The notes beneath the pieces were generated by a model. The model had not been told where the DNA came from. It was given only the letters and a program-made list of their open reading frames with translations, and ran no database searches. Shown here in pieces: positions 34,646 through 43,352 of a DNA stretch of 58,220 nucleotides. Within the stretch, counting starts at the first letter, position 1. Every line of letters starts with the position of its first letter. Position numbers and translations under genes: made by a program. The stretch spans positions 1 to 58,220 of the forward strand of contig MHEE01000018.1 of NCBI GenBank assembly GCA_001805105.1. Direction: 5' to 3'. This DNA is from Nitrospirae bacterium GWF2_44_13 (GTDB taxonomy: Bacteria > Nitrospirota > Thermodesulfovibrionia > Thermodesulfovibrionales > UBA1546).

Positions 34646-35631
34646 GTATCCTATTTTCCTTCTTTGCTGTTATTGCGCTTGTTGTGGCTGCCTACGCAGG
34701 GGTGAAGATAGCAAACCTTCAATTCCTTTTTGGAGTTATCATTCCCTATATTGCAATCGCACTATTTATTCTGGGATTCATCTACCGCGTGCTGAAGTGG
34801 GGAAGCTCTCCTGTGCCGTTCCGCATACCTACAACCTGCGGACAGCAGAAATCCCTGCCGTGGCTAAAACAGAACAAGATTGAAAATCCGTCAAGCACCG
34901 CAGGCGTCATCATCAGGATGGCGCTTGAAGTGCTGCTGTTCCGCTCGCTCTTCAGAAATTTAAAGACACAACTCAGGGATGGCAAGCTTGTATATGGAGA
35001 GGCTAAATGGCTCTGGCTGGCAGGTTTGGCGTTTCACTGGTCTTTCCTCATTATTTTTGTCAGGCACTTCAGGCTGTTCCTCCAGAATACTCCTTCGTTT
35101 ATAAAAACGATTGAGGGACTTGACAGTTTTCTGCAGGTGGGTGTTCCCCTGCTTTACATGACAGATGTTGTTCTTCTCGGGACTGTAACATATCTTTTTC
35201 TTAGGAGAGTTTTCATACCACAGGTAAAATATATGTCTCTCGCAGCCGACTACTTCCCGCTTTTTCTAATACTTGGCATAACTGCATCAGGCGTGTTGAT
35301 GAGATACTTTTACAAGGTGCATATTGTGGGTGTGAAGGAACTCGCTATGGGGCTTGTAAGCTTAAACCCTGTGATACCTCAGGGTATCGGTGTAATTTTT
35401 TATATTCATCTTTTTTTGATAAGCATACTGCTTGCCTACTTCCCGTTGAGCAAACTGATGCATATGGGCGGGGTCTTCCTCAGCCCTACGCGAAATATGG
35501 CAAACAACAGCCGCATGGTAAGACATATAAATCCATGGAATTATCCCGTGCATGTCCACACATATGAGGAATATGAGAATGATTTCAGGAAAAAAATGAA
35601 AAAAGCCGGAATACCTGTAGAAAAGGAGTAA
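34642..35631 (+). CDS. dsrM: DsrM, membrane cytochrome b subunit of DsrMKJOP
   Basis: DsrM is the NarI-like diheme cytochrome b subunit, which exchanges electrons with the menaquinone pool and passes them to DsrK. The 329-residue chain has about six membrane helices (for example LFSFFAVIALVVAAYAG, AGLAFHWSFLIIFVRHFRLF, GVIFYIHLFLISILLAYF). Candidate heme histidines are in the HWSFLIIFVRH and YIHLFL helices. The C-terminal tail (HINPWNYPVHVHTYEEYE) is typical of DsrM. It overlaps the RsbRD-like gene and lies 3 bp before dsrK. Confidence 0.94.
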   Translation: MSILFSFFAVIALVVAAYAGVKIANLQFLFGVIIPYIAIALFILGFIYRVLKWGSSPVPFRIPTTCGQQKSLPWLKQNKIENPSSTAGVIIRMALEVLLFRSLFRNLKTQLRDGKLVYGEAKWLWLAGLAFHWSFLIIFVRHFRLFLQNTPSFIKTIEGLDSFLQVGVPLLYMTDVVLLGTVTYLFLRRVFIPQVKYMSLAADYFPLFLILGITASGVLMRYFYKVHIVGVKELAMGLVSLNPVIPQGIGVIFYIHLFLISILLAYFPLSKLMHMGGVFLSPTRNMANNSRMVRHINPWNYPVHVHTYEEYENDFRKKMKKAGIPVEKE

Positions 35632-35634
35632 CGC

Positions 35635-37251
35635 ATGGCAACAAAATTTACTGCAAAACCAGACGAGCTTTCAAAGATAGACTACAAGCCGCCTAAAAAA
35701 GGATGGCTGGACACGCCTGCTGAATTCAAGGAACACACCTTCTGCTGGGGTGCAAAAGCTAAAAACCTCAATATTGTTGAGTTCCCTAATGCGCGTGACT
35801 GGTCCCCCGCAGAGGAAGACTGGAAGCTCCCGGAAAACTGGCAGGAGATTGTCCTTGAAGGCATAAAAGACAGATTAGGCAAGTACCGTTCTTTCAAACT
35901 GTTTATGGACATTTGCGTCAGGTGCGGCGCCTGCGCTGATAAATGTCACTTCTTCATAGGCGGAGGAGACCCGAAGAATATGCCGGTATTAAGGGCAGAA
36001 CTTCTCAGGTCAATTTACAGAAAATATTTCACTGCATCAGGCAAAATGCTTGGCAAGATTGCCGGCGCAAGGGAGTTAACCTTAGATGTCTTAAAAGAGA
36101 TATGGTATTACTATTACCAGTGTACGGAATGCAGGCGCTGTTCGGTCTTTTGCCCATACGGAATTGATCAGGCTGAGATAACGATGGTGGGAAGAGAACT
36201 TATGAATCTGCTTGGATTGAACACAGACTGGATTTCAGCGCCTGTTGCCAATTGCTACATGAAAGGCAACCACCTCGGTCTTGAGCCGCACACAATAATA
36301 AACAGCATGGAATTCTTTCTTGACGACATAGAGACAATAACAGGCATAAAGATTAAGCCGACCTTCAACAGAAAAGGCGCAGAGATCCTTTTTGTGACCC
36401 CATCAGGCGATCTCTTTGCCGACCCCGGCACTTATACTGCGATGGGCTACCTGATGCTTTTCCATGAGCTCGGTCTTGACTACACATGGAGCACATATGC
36501 ATCAGAAGGAGGAAACTTCGGATTATTTACGTCCAATGAGATGGCCAAAAGGCTCAATGCAAAGATTTATGCGGAAGCAAAGAGGCTCGGCGTGAAATGG
36601 ATCATTGGAGGAGAATGCGGCCATATGTGGAGAGTTGTAAATCAATACATGGATACATGGAACGGCCCTGCTGATTTCCTTGAGGAGCCTGTTTCTCCTA
36701 TAACAGGCACAATTTTTGAGAATGCAAAATCCACAAAAATGGTTCATATAGCAGAATTCACCGCTGACCTTATCAAGAACGGGAAGTTAAAGCTTGACCC
36801 GGGCAGGAATAACCATCTAAAAGTCACATGGCACGATTCGTGTAATACAGCAAGAGGGATGGGGATTCTTGACGAACCAAGATATGTTCTGCGTAATGTA
36901 TGCAACCACTTCCATGAAATGCCTGAAGACACCATCAGGGAAAAGACCTTCTGCTGCGGCAGCGGCACAGGCCTGAACGCCTCCGAAAATATGGACCTCA
37001 GGATGAGGGGCGGTTTCCCCAGAGCCAATGCCGTTAAATACGTCCGGAATAATTATGGCGTAAACATGCTGGCAAACATCTGCGCAATTGACAGGGCAAC
37101 TCTAAAGGCATCAATGGAATACTGGGTGCCCGATGTGAGCGTGTGTGGTCTTCATGAGCTTGTCGGAAACGCCCTCGTAATGACAGGTGAAAAGGAAAGG
37201 ACACAGGATTTGCGTCTTGAACCATTACCTGAAAAGGAGGCTAAAGAATAA
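35635..37251 (+). CDS. dsrK: DsrK, catalytic HdrD-like iron-sulfur subunit
   Basis: DsrK is the cytoplasmic catalytic subunit that reduces the DsrC trisulfide or disulfide, related to heterodisulfide reductase HdrD. The 538 residues contain two [4Fe-4S] motifs (CVRCGACADKC and CTECRRCSVFCP). CCG-type motifs follow, ending in ...FCCGSGTGL, which in this family ligate a noncubane [4Fe-4S] cluster. WHDSCNTARGMG belongs to the same region. The dsrJ start overlaps its stop (TAATG). Confidence 0.95.
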   Translation: MATKFTAKPDELSKIDYKPPKKGWLDTPAEFKEHTFCWGAKAKNLNIVEFPNARDWSPAEEDWKLPENWQEIVLEGIKDRLGKYRSFKLFMDICVRCGACADKCHFFIGGGDPKNMPVLRAELLRSIYRKYFTASGKMLGKIAGARELTLDVLKEIWYYYYQCTECRRCSVFCPYGIDQAEITMVGRELMNLLGLNTDWISAPVANCYMKGNHLGLEPHTIINSMEFFLDDIETITGIKIKPTFNRKGAEILFVTPSGDLFADPGTYTAMGYLMLFHELGLDYTWSTYASEGGNFGLFTSNEMAKRLNAKIYAEAKRLGVKWIIGGECGHMWRVVNQYMDTWNGPADFLEEPVSPITGTIFENAKSTKMVHIAEFTADLIKNGKLKLDPGRNNHLKVTWHDSCNTARGMGILDEPRYVLRNVCNHFHEMPEDTIREKTFCCGSGTGLNASENMDLRMRGGFPRANAVKYVRNNYGVNMLANICAIDRATLKASMEYWVPDVSVCGLHELVGNALVMTGEKERTQDLRLEPLPEKEAKE

Positions 37252-37655
37252 TGAAGATTTACAACGGAGGGAAAATACTTTTAGGCTTGATTATCTTTGG
37301 CGCCCTTTTCGCATCCCCATTCTATCTCAACATGGGCAAGGTCAGCGCTAAACCTGAACTTAAAATTGACACGCCTGAAATCCAGAAACTTGAAGATAAG
37401 AAATGCGTTGAGCCCAAGGAGTTCATGAGGGCGGAACACATGCAGATACTTAATAGCTGGAGAGATGCTGTTGTGCGTAATGGAGACAGGGAACAGATAA
37501 TCATCAGCGGACATAAATACGAAAAGAGCCTTCAGAATGGATGCATGAAATGCCACTCTAACAAAAAGGATTTCTGTGATAAATGTCATAACTACATGGC
37601 TGTAAAACCATACTGCTGGGATTGCCATATAGCGCCAAAGGAGAAGAAGTCGTGA
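37251..37655 (+). CDS. dsrJ: DsrJ, periplasmic triheme cytochrome c
   Basis: DsrJ is the membrane-anchored triheme c-type cytochrome of DsrMKJOP. The 134-residue protein has an uncleaved N-terminal membrane anchor (about 8-27) and three CXXCH heme sites: CMKCH (98-102), CDKCH (109-113) and CWDCH (122-126). C52 is a candidate for the unusual His/Cys heme ligation described for DsrJ. It overlaps dsrK by one base and dsrO by a few bases. Confidence 0.94.
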   Translation: MKIYNGGKILLGLIIFGALFASPFYLNMGKVSAKPELKIDTPEIQKLEDKKCVEPKEFMRAEHMQILNSWRDAVVRNGDREQIIISGHKYEKSLQNGCMKCHSNKKDFCDKCHNYMAVKPYCWDCHIAPKEKKS

Positions 37656-38476
37656 GCATGAACAGAAGAGAATTTTTAAAGATAGCTGGAATTTCTACGA
37701 TAGCCGGTATTGGAGGCACAGCGCTTGCGGGCGGATTGCGGAAAGGCGTGCTCGAGGCTGCTCAGGCCGCGCCGAATACCGATGCCCTCACAGAAAAGAG
37801 ATGGGGAATAGCTATTGACATGAGTAAACTCAAATCAGAGGAAAGCATCAAGAGAGTTACAGAAGCCTGTCACCGCATTCACAATGTTCCGGACTTCAGC
37901 AATACAAAAGACGAGGTGAAGTGGATATGGACTGAAACCTTTGAGCATTCTTTCCCCGGGCAGGAACATAAATTTATGGCTGAGGATATGAAACACAAGC
38001 CTTTTCTGCTGCTCTGCAACCACTGTGATAATCCTGCGTGCGTAAGGGTCTGCCCGACAAAGGCAACATTTAAAAGAAGCGACGGAATAGTGATGCAGGA
38101 TATGCACAGGTGTATCGGATGCAGGTTCTGCATGGCGGCGTGTCCTTTCGGCGCAAGGAGCTTTAACTACAAAAACCCAAGACTTGCCAAAAACCTGCAG
38201 GAATACATGAATCCTGAATTCCCAACAAGGACTATAGGTGTTGTGGAAAAATGCACTTTCTGTTATGAAAGGCTTGCAAAAGGGCTAAAACCTGCATGCG
38301 TGGAAGAATCTAACGGCGCATTGGTATTTGGCGATCTTGATGATCCCGCATCCGAAATCAGAAAGATTCTCGCTTCGAAACATACCATCAGGCGCAAACC
38401 TGAACTCGGAACAGAGCCGAACATTTACTACATAACAGGAGGAAATGACTATGCTGTTGTACCTGAAATCAGGTGA
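37652..38476 (+). CDS. dsrO: DsrO, periplasmic iron-sulfur subunit (Tat signal)
   Basis: DsrO is the ferredoxin-like subunit that links DsrJ to the DsrP membrane protein. The start is taken as GTG 37652, 8 nt after AAAGGAG; ATG 37658 is an alternative. Its N terminus MNRREFLKIAGIS with a following hydrophobic stretch and AQA site is a Tat signal. Four cysteine clusters (CNHCDNPACVRVCP, CIGCRFCMAACP, CTFCYERLAKGLKPAC and related) bind about three or four [4Fe-4S] clusters, as in HybA/NrfC-type proteins. Overlaps dsrJ. Confidence 0.94.
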   Translation: MSMNRREFLKIAGISTIAGIGGTALAGGLRKGVLEAAQAAPNTDALTEKRWGIAIDMSKLKSEESIKRVTEACHRIHNVPDFSNTKDEVKWIWTETFEHSFPGQEHKFMAEDMKHKPFLLLCNHCDNPACVRVCPTKATFKRSDGIVMQDMHRCIGCRFCMAACPFGARSFNYKNPRLAKNLQEYMNPEFPTRTIGVVEKCTFCYERLAKGLKPACVEESNGALVFGDLDDPASEIRKILASKHTIRRKPELGTEPNIYYITGGNDYAVVPEIR

Positions 38477-38512
38477 ATATTATGTCCTGTTCGGAATAGG
38501 AGGTAACTTATA

Positions 38513-39685
38513 ATGCTTGAAAAAGCTCTAAGCGGAAGCAAAAAATACTGGACATGGATTTTTATCCTGCTCGTTTTCATAGGCATAGGAACCGTCAACT
38601 ATCTCAGGCAGTTTCAGACAGGCCTTACAATAACAGGGCTAAGCAGGGATGTCTCGTGGGGTCTTTACATAGGGCAATTCACATTCCTTGTCGGTGTCGC
38701 TGCATCAGGCGTCATGCTTGTTCTACCATACTACCTGCACAATTTCAAGCAGTTCGCAAAAATCACGATACTCGGCGAGTTTCTGGCTGTATCTGCAGTC
38801 ATAATGTGTATGCTGTTCATTTTCGTTGATATGGGCCAGCCGATGAGGGTTATGAATATCTTGCTTTATCCGACTCCGAACTCTGTCATGTTCTGGGATG
38901 CAATGGTTTTAAGCGGTTATCTTGCCTTGAATATAATTATCGGCTGGGTAGTTCTCGGCTCTGATAGGAAAGGCATTGCTCCTCCGAAATGGGTTAAACC
39001 CATTATATACCTTTCAATAGCATGGGCGCCCTTAATCCACACAGTCACCGCATTTCTCTATGCTGGAATTCCGGGAAGGCACTTCTGGCTGACTGCAATC
39101 ATGGCTGCACGATTCCTTGCATCGGCATTTTCAGGAGGCCCGGCTCTGCTGATAATCCTTGCTCTCATTATCAGGAAGACAACCAAATTTGACCCCGGAA
39201 AAGAAGCTATACAGACGCTCGGGAAGATTGTCACATACTTCATGATAACAAACGTATTTTTCTTAGGGCTTGAGTTCTTCACTGCGTTCTACAGCAATAT
39301 ACCCGGACACATGCATCCGTTTAAATACCTCTTTGCCGGATTAGACGGCCACGCAAAACTTGTTCCGCTTATGTGGACATCAGTGATACTGGCGATTGCC
39401 TCAATTGCTCTTCTTATATTCCCTGCGGTAAGGAGGAATGAGTCAACCCTTGCCATAGCCAGCGCTATGGTCTTTATATCACTGTGGATTGACAAGGGAT
39501 TCGGCCTCATCATCGGCGGATTTGTGCCTAATATGTTTGAGAAGGTAACTGAGTACTGGCCTACAATGCCTGAGACTCTTATAACAATCGGCGTCTGGGC
39601 AGCTGGATTTTTGGTGCTTACTATCCTCTATAAGATTGCAATAACAGTGAGGGAAGAGACAGCAGGCGTTGAGATAGAACACTGA
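38513..39685 (+). CDS. dsrP: DsrP, NrfD-like membrane quinone-interacting subunit
   Basis: DsrP is a polytopic NrfD/PsrC-family subunit with about ten membrane helices over 390 residues, forming the second quinone module of DsrMKJOP. Examples are WIFILLVFIGIGTVNYL, FTFLVGVAASGVMLVLPYYL and ILALIIRKTT. GLSRDVSWGLYIGQFTFLVG near the N terminus and HMHPFKYLFAGLDGHAKLVPLMW are characteristic. GGAGGT lies just before the ATG. A strong terminator follows, so dsrMKJOP ends here. Confidence 0.94.
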   Translation: MLEKALSGSKKYWTWIFILLVFIGIGTVNYLRQFQTGLTITGLSRDVSWGLYIGQFTFLVGVAASGVMLVLPYYLHNFKQFAKITILGEFLAVSAVIMCMLFIFVDMGQPMRVMNILLYPTPNSVMFWDAMVLSGYLALNIIIGWVVLGSDRKGIAPPKWVKPIIYLSIAWAPLIHTVTAFLYAGIPGRHFWLTAIMAARFLASAFSGGPALLIILALIIRKTTKFDPGKEAIQTLGKIVTYFMITNVFFLGLEFFTAFYSNIPGHMHPFKYLFAGLDGHAKLVPLMWTSVILAIASIALLIFPAVRRNESTLAIASAMVFISLWIDKGFGLIIGGFVPNMFEKVTEYWPTMPETLITIGVWAAGFLVLTILYKIAITVREETAGVEIEH

Positions 39686-39711
39686 AAAGGGTTCTCACAA
39701 TGATTTTTCCC

Positions 39712-39746
39712 AAGGGCTTCTTTGAATAAAAGAAGCCCTTTTATTT
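39712..39746 (+). terminator. Intrinsic terminator after dsrP
   Basis: A perfect 12-bp stem, AAGGGCTTCTTT (39712-39723) with AAAGAAGCCCTT (39729-39740), is followed by TTATTTT. Confidence 0.9.
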
Positions 39747-39879
39747 TGACATACATATAAAAATTTGGTGGATTTTTTACCCGATTTTATTTTATTATTA
39801 TAAGGGTTCTCTCAATTCAAGAAGGCCAATAAAAGAAAATTTTGAACAACCAAAATTTATTAAGGAGGTGAACGTTTAA

Positions 39880-40065
39880 ATGTGGTTGGTATCAGTTGAT
39901 GCAGACAAGTGTGAGGGCTGCGAAGAATGCGCTAACAACTGTCCTGTCGAAGTTTTCAAGATGGAGGGCGGAAAGGCAAACCCTTATCAGGCAGACCTGT
40001 GCGAGGGTTGCGAGACATGTGTAAGCGTCTGTTCAACAGGGGCAGTTACACTTAAAGAAATGTAG
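39880..40065 (+). CDS. 2[4Fe-4S] ferredoxin
   Basis: This 61-residue ferredoxin has two clostridial-type cluster motifs, CEGCEECANNCP and CEGCETCVSVCS. It is a low-potential electron carrier and follows the dsr block, but it has its own leader (GGAGG before the ATG) and is bounded by terminators on both sides. It is therefore a separate transcription unit. It could serve the sulfite-reduction pathway or the 2-oxoacid oxidoreductases. Confidence 0.93.
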   Translation: MWLVSVDADKCEGCEECANNCPVEVFKMEGGKANPYQADLCEGCETCVSVCSTGAVTLKEM

Positions 40066-40080
40066 GGTCTTCCCTAAAAT

Positions 40081-40131
40081 AATAAATAAAAAAGGGGAAC
40101 ACAGAATCTCTGGTTCCCTTTTTTATTTATT
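40081..40131 (+). terminator. Long bidirectional-looking terminator after the ferredoxin gene
   Basis: AATAAATAAAAAAGGGGAAC (40081-40100) pairs with the facing copy at 40112-40131 with one bulge. The stem has A- and T-tracts on its two arms, so it could stop transcription from either side. Confidence 0.85.
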
Positions 40132-40286
40132 GAGTCTCTCTGTGAACCCCGTTAAAAAGGCGAAGTTTTTCTAACGGGGTGAAGTTTCAAAAACGCTTCC
40201 AGTTTATTGACTGTAACCGTATAATTCTTGTATATTATTCACTGATTTTCACAATAGACTTTTAAAAAATTTTAAAGGAGATTAAG
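40132..40286 (+). promoter_or_regulatory. thrS leader: hairpin and sigma70 promoter
   Basis: An inverted repeat CCCCGTTA (40147-40154) / TAACGGGG (40172-40179) with A/T-rich inner pairs lies first. A promoter follows, TTGACT (40207-40212), 18 bp, TATATT (40231-40236), predicting a start near 40243 and a short leader of about 44 nt. AAAGGAG at 40274-40280 is the ribosome site that decides the ATT start at 40287. There is no room for a TGS domain or a T-box element. Confidence 0.65.
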
Positions 40287-42035
40287 ATTAAAACTAACGC
40301 AGTAAACTTTGCTTCACCCGAAGGCAGGGAGATTTACAGGCACAGCGCCTCACACATCATGGCGCATGCTGTCAAAGAGATATTTCCTGCCGTTAAACTT
40401 GCAATAGGCCCGGCAACAGACGAGGGTTTTTATTACGATTTTGATATGGACCGGCCGTTTACGCCTGAAGACCTTGGTTTGATAGAAAACAAAATGAAAG
40501 AACTAATAAAAAGAAATAACCCGTTTACAAAAAAAATCATGACAAGGAAAGATGCGATAGCGTTGTTTAAAAAAACGGGTGAGGATTATAAGGCGGAGAT
40601 TCTCTCGGAGATTACAGATGATGAGGTGTCTATTTATGAAGAGGGAGGGTTTGTTGACCTGTGCAGGGGGTCCCACGTCCCCTCAACCGGCTCTATCAAG
40701 GCATTCAAGCTCCTCAGCATTGCAGGCGCATACTGGCGCGGAAGCGAAAAAAATAAAATGCTCCAGCGGATTTATGGAACAGCCTTCGATAAAGAAAAAG
40801 ACTTAAAAAACTATCTTGCTTTTCTTGAAGAGGTCAAAAAAAGAGACCATAGAAAACTCGGCAAGGAACTTGACCTTTTCAGCATCAGCGAAGATATCGG
40901 CCCCGGATTAATCCTCTGGCATCCTAACGGCGCAATTATAAGAAAAACCATAGAAGATTTCTGGAGAGATGAGCATTACAAGGCTGGTTATAACCTCCTC
41001 TATTCGCCTCACATAGCAAAACTTAACCTCTGGCAGAGGAGCGGCCATCTTGATTTCTACAGAGAAAATATGTATTCACCGATGGAGATAGACGGCATAG
41101 AATATGAACTCAAGCCTATGAACTGCCCGTTTCATATAAACATCTACAAAAGTTCTCTCAGGAGTTACCGTGAACTCCCAATCAGGTATGCAGAGCTTGG
41201 AACAGTTTACAGATATGAGCGATCAGGTGTGCTCCACGGACTTCTGAGGGTCAGGGGTTTTACACAGGATGACGCACACATATTCTGCAGGGAAGACCAG
41301 ATAGAAAGCGAGATATTAAGCATCCTTGACTTCACGCTTTTTATTCTTAAGACATTCGGCTTTGATTTATATGATGTTTACCTTTCAACCATGCCCGATA
41401 AATATGTCGGGACACTTGAAAACTGGGAAAACTCAACAAACGCCCTGAAACAGGCACTTGAGAAAAAAGGGCTGTCATACCAGGTAGATCCGGGCGAAGG
41501 CGTTTTCTACGGCCCGAAAATAGACATAAAGATAAAAGACTCATTGAACAGGTCATGGCAGTGCAGTACAATCCAGGTTGACTTTAACAACCCTGAGAGG
41601 TTTGATGTTACTTACAGGGGAAGCGATGGAAAAGACCACAGGCCTATAATGATCCACCGCGCCCTTATGGGCTCCCTTGAAAGGTTTTTCGGAATTCTCA
41701 TAGAGCATTATGCCGGTGCCTTCCCATTATGGCTTGCGCCTGTTCAGATTGGAATACTCACAATTTCAGAAAGACATTCCGATTATGCGCTCAAAACTGC
41801 TGACACCTTAAAGCTTAATGGGGTCAGGATTGAGGCCAATCTTGAAAACGAAAAAATCGGACATAAAATCAGAGAAGCCACTATCAGAAAAATGCCCTAT
41901 TTGGTTATAATAGGCGACAAAGAATTAGCTGAGAACAAACTGACGCTCAGAAAACGCAATGGTGAAAACATGGGCTCGTTTACAACAGGCGAGCTTATAC
42001 AGATGATAAAGACTGAGGTAGAAAGCAAGTATTAA
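40287..42035 (+). CDS. thrS: Threonyl-tRNA synthetase lacking the TGS domain, ATT start
   Basis: ThrRS charges tRNA-Thr and edits mischarged serine. The first ATG (40359) would remove the RHSASH editing motif (HXXXH). The frame is open upstream only to a stop at 40263, and AAAGGAG at 40274-40280 is 6 nt before an ATT at 40287. I therefore call an ATT start, giving 582 residues that begin KTNAVNFASPEGREIYRHS. This matches E. coli ThrRS from just before its N2 editing domain, so the roughly 60-residue TGS domain is missing. The catalytic core has CRGSHVPS, PMNCPFHINIY (zinc Cys), RVRGFTQDDAHIF and MIHRALMGSLERF; an anticodon domain ends it. infC, rpmI, rplT and pheS follow. Confidence 0.9.
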   Translation: MKTNAVNFASPEGREIYRHSASHIMAHAVKEIFPAVKLAIGPATDEGFYYDFDMDRPFTPEDLGLIENKMKELIKRNNPFTKKIMTRKDAIALFKKTGEDYKAEILSEITDDEVSIYEEGGFVDLCRGSHVPSTGSIKAFKLLSIAGAYWRGSEKNKMLQRIYGTAFDKEKDLKNYLAFLEEVKKRDHRKLGKELDLFSISEDIGPGLILWHPNGAIIRKTIEDFWRDEHYKAGYNLLYSPHIAKLNLWQRSGHLDFYRENMYSPMEIDGIEYELKPMNCPFHINIYKSSLRSYRELPIRYAELGTVYRYERSGVLHGLLRVRGFTQDDAHIFCREDQIESEILSILDFTLFILKTFGFDLYDVYLSTMPDKYVGTLENWENSTNALKQALEKKGLSYQVDPGEGVFYGPKIDIKIKDSLNRSWQCSTIQVDFNNPERFDVTYRGSDGKDHRPIMIHRALMGSLERFFGILIEHYAGAFPLWLAPVQIGILTISERHSDYALKTADTLKLNGVRIEANLENEKIGHKIREATIRKMPYLVIIGDKELAENKLTLRKRNGENMGSFTTGELIQMIKTEVESKY

Positions 42036-42103
42036 ATATTTAATGTATATAATTCGGTACGCATAAGGCGTTATGTTTCACAAATAAAAACGGAGGTGAA
42101 AGT

Positions 42104-42604
42104 ATAAGCAAACACATAAGGGTAAACGAACAGATAAGGGCAAAGGAAGTCAGACTTATTGACGCTGACGGTAATCAGGCAGGGATTGTTTCTGTCAGAG
42201 AGGCTTTAGAACTTGCTGACCAAAGAGAACTTGATCTGGTGGAGGTATCGCCTGAGGCAAATCCTCCGGTATGCAAACTGCTTGATTTTGGTAAATATAA
42301 ATACCAGATGAGCAAAAAACAGGCTCCGAGCAAAAAGATTGACATAAAAGAGATAAAGATACGGCCTCAAATAGGCATACACGACTTGGAGTTGAAAGTA
42401 AGGAATATAAGGCGTTTTCTGGATGAAGGGCATAAGGCTAAGGTGGTGATGTTCTTCAGGGGAAGAGAGATGGCAAGACCGGAGCTTGGATTGATGGTTT
42501 TCGAAAGGTTGACCCAGATGCTGCCCGGCAAGTTTAATATAGAGATGAAGCAAAAACTTGAAGGTAATCATATTACCATGGTAATTGGGCCAAGCAGTAA
42601 ATAG
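42104..42604 (+). CDS. infC: Translation initiation factor IF-3, ATA start
   Basis: IF-3 binds the 30S subunit, prevents premature 50S joining and proofreads the start codon and initiator tRNA. The frame gives 166 residues (ISKHIRVNEQIRAKEVRLID...), the usual length, if started at ATA 42104. GGAGGT lies 7 nt before it, and no ATG, GTG or TTG is available at the N terminus. Non-AUG starts (AUU in E. coli) are the known basis of IF-3 autoregulation. VSPEANPPVCKLLDFGKYKY and RVxxEGHxAKV-like (RRFLDEGHKAKVVMFFRGRE) mark the two domains. It precedes rpmI and rplT, as is standard. Confidence 0.93.
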   Translation: MSKHIRVNEQIRAKEVRLIDADGNQAGIVSVREALELADQRELDLVEVSPEANPPVCKLLDFGKYKYQMSKKQAPSKKIDIKEIKIRPQIGIHDLELKVRNIRRFLDEGHKAKVVMFFRGREMARPELGLMVFERLTQMLPGKFNIEMKQKLEGNHITMVIGPSSK

Positions 42605-42668
42605 AAATCGTATAAGTCATATAAGACCGATTTGACATATGATAATTGAATTTATTTTGGAGGAATAG

Positions 42669-42866
42669 ATGCCAAAGATGAAAACACATAGAGGGGCGGC
42701 AAAGAGATTTAAGGTTACAGGCACAGGGAAAATAAAGAGGAGCAAGGCTTATAAGAGCCACATCCTTACAGGCAAACCCTCAAAAAGAACAAGAAAGCTT
42801 AGGACTGCGACTCTCGTTTCAAAAGCAGAGCACAGCAAAGTAAAAAAACTTTTACCATATATGTAA
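42669..42866 (+). CDS. rpmI: 50S ribosomal protein bL35
   Basis: This 65-residue basic protein of the large subunit begins [20 protein letters not shown] and has [16 protein letters not shown], the family signature. GGAGG precedes the ATG. Standard position between infC and rplT. Confidence 0.97.
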   Translation: MPKMKTHRGAAKRFKVTGTGKIKRSKAYKSHILTGKPSKRTRKLRTATLVSKAEHSKVKKLLPYM

Positions 42867-42874
42867 ATAAAAAA

Positions 42875-42955
42875 GATACAAGATACAGGATGCAAGATGC
42901 AGGATCTGGTAAAGAAAAAACATCGTGAATCATGCATCATGAATCGTGCATCGTT
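42875..42955. repeat. Degenerate word-repeat spacer (copy A)
   Basis: Between rpmI and rplT the sequence is built from near-repeated short words: GATACAAGATACAGGATGCAA and then ATCATGCATCATGAATCGTG. The same vocabulary in inverted orientation fills the rplA-rplK spacer at 56610-56682. This is a sequence observation only; function unknown. Confidence 0.6.
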
Positions 42956-42972
42956 TATAGAGGAGGATTAAA

Positions 42973-43332
42973 ATGCCAAGGGCTAAAGGTGGATTTAAAA
43001 CAAGACAGAGAAGAAAGAAAGTTCTTGAACAGGCAAAGGGCTATTATAGCGCAAAGAGCCGCCTGTTCAGGATAGCAACAGAAGCGGTTGACAAGGCGCT
43101 GCAATATGCTTACAGAGACCGCAAGGTAAAAAAACGCGAGTTCAGGTCTCTCTGGATTATAAGGATCAATGCTGCCGTCAGGGCGGCAGGTTTGACTTAC
43201 AGCCAATTTATTACAGGGGCCAAAAAAGCAAAGATTGCCCTGAACAGGAAGGCATTGGCTGATATGGCTTACAGTGATCCAAAGGCATTCAGCGAACTTG
43301 CAGAGTCCGTTAAGAAAAAACTTGCCGCATAA
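42973..43332 (+). CDS. rplT: 50S ribosomal protein bL20
   Basis: This 119-residue assembly protein of the 50S subunit starts [20 protein letters not shown] and contains [20 protein letters not shown] and [21 protein letters not shown]20 is also the autoregulator of infC-rpmI-rplT operons in several bacteria. The site is not identified here. Confidence 0.97.
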   Translation: MPRAKGGFKTRQRRKKVLEQAKGYYSAKSRLFRIATEAVDKALQYAYRDRKVKKREFRSLWIIRINAAVRAAGLTYSQFITGAKKAKIALNRKALADMAYSDPKAFSELAESVKKKLAA

Positions 43333-43352
43333 AAGAGGCGGCAGTTCACTAA

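Noticed and set aside
40359-42035. thrS as a 5'-truncated pseudogene because its first ATG is internal
   Set aside because: The frame extends upstream with conserved residues to an ATT placed correctly behind a strong Shine-Dalgarno and promoter, and all catalytic motifs are intact.
42875-42955. CRISPR-like array
   Set aside because: The words are short and degenerate with no constant repeat-spacer period and no cas genes in the window.
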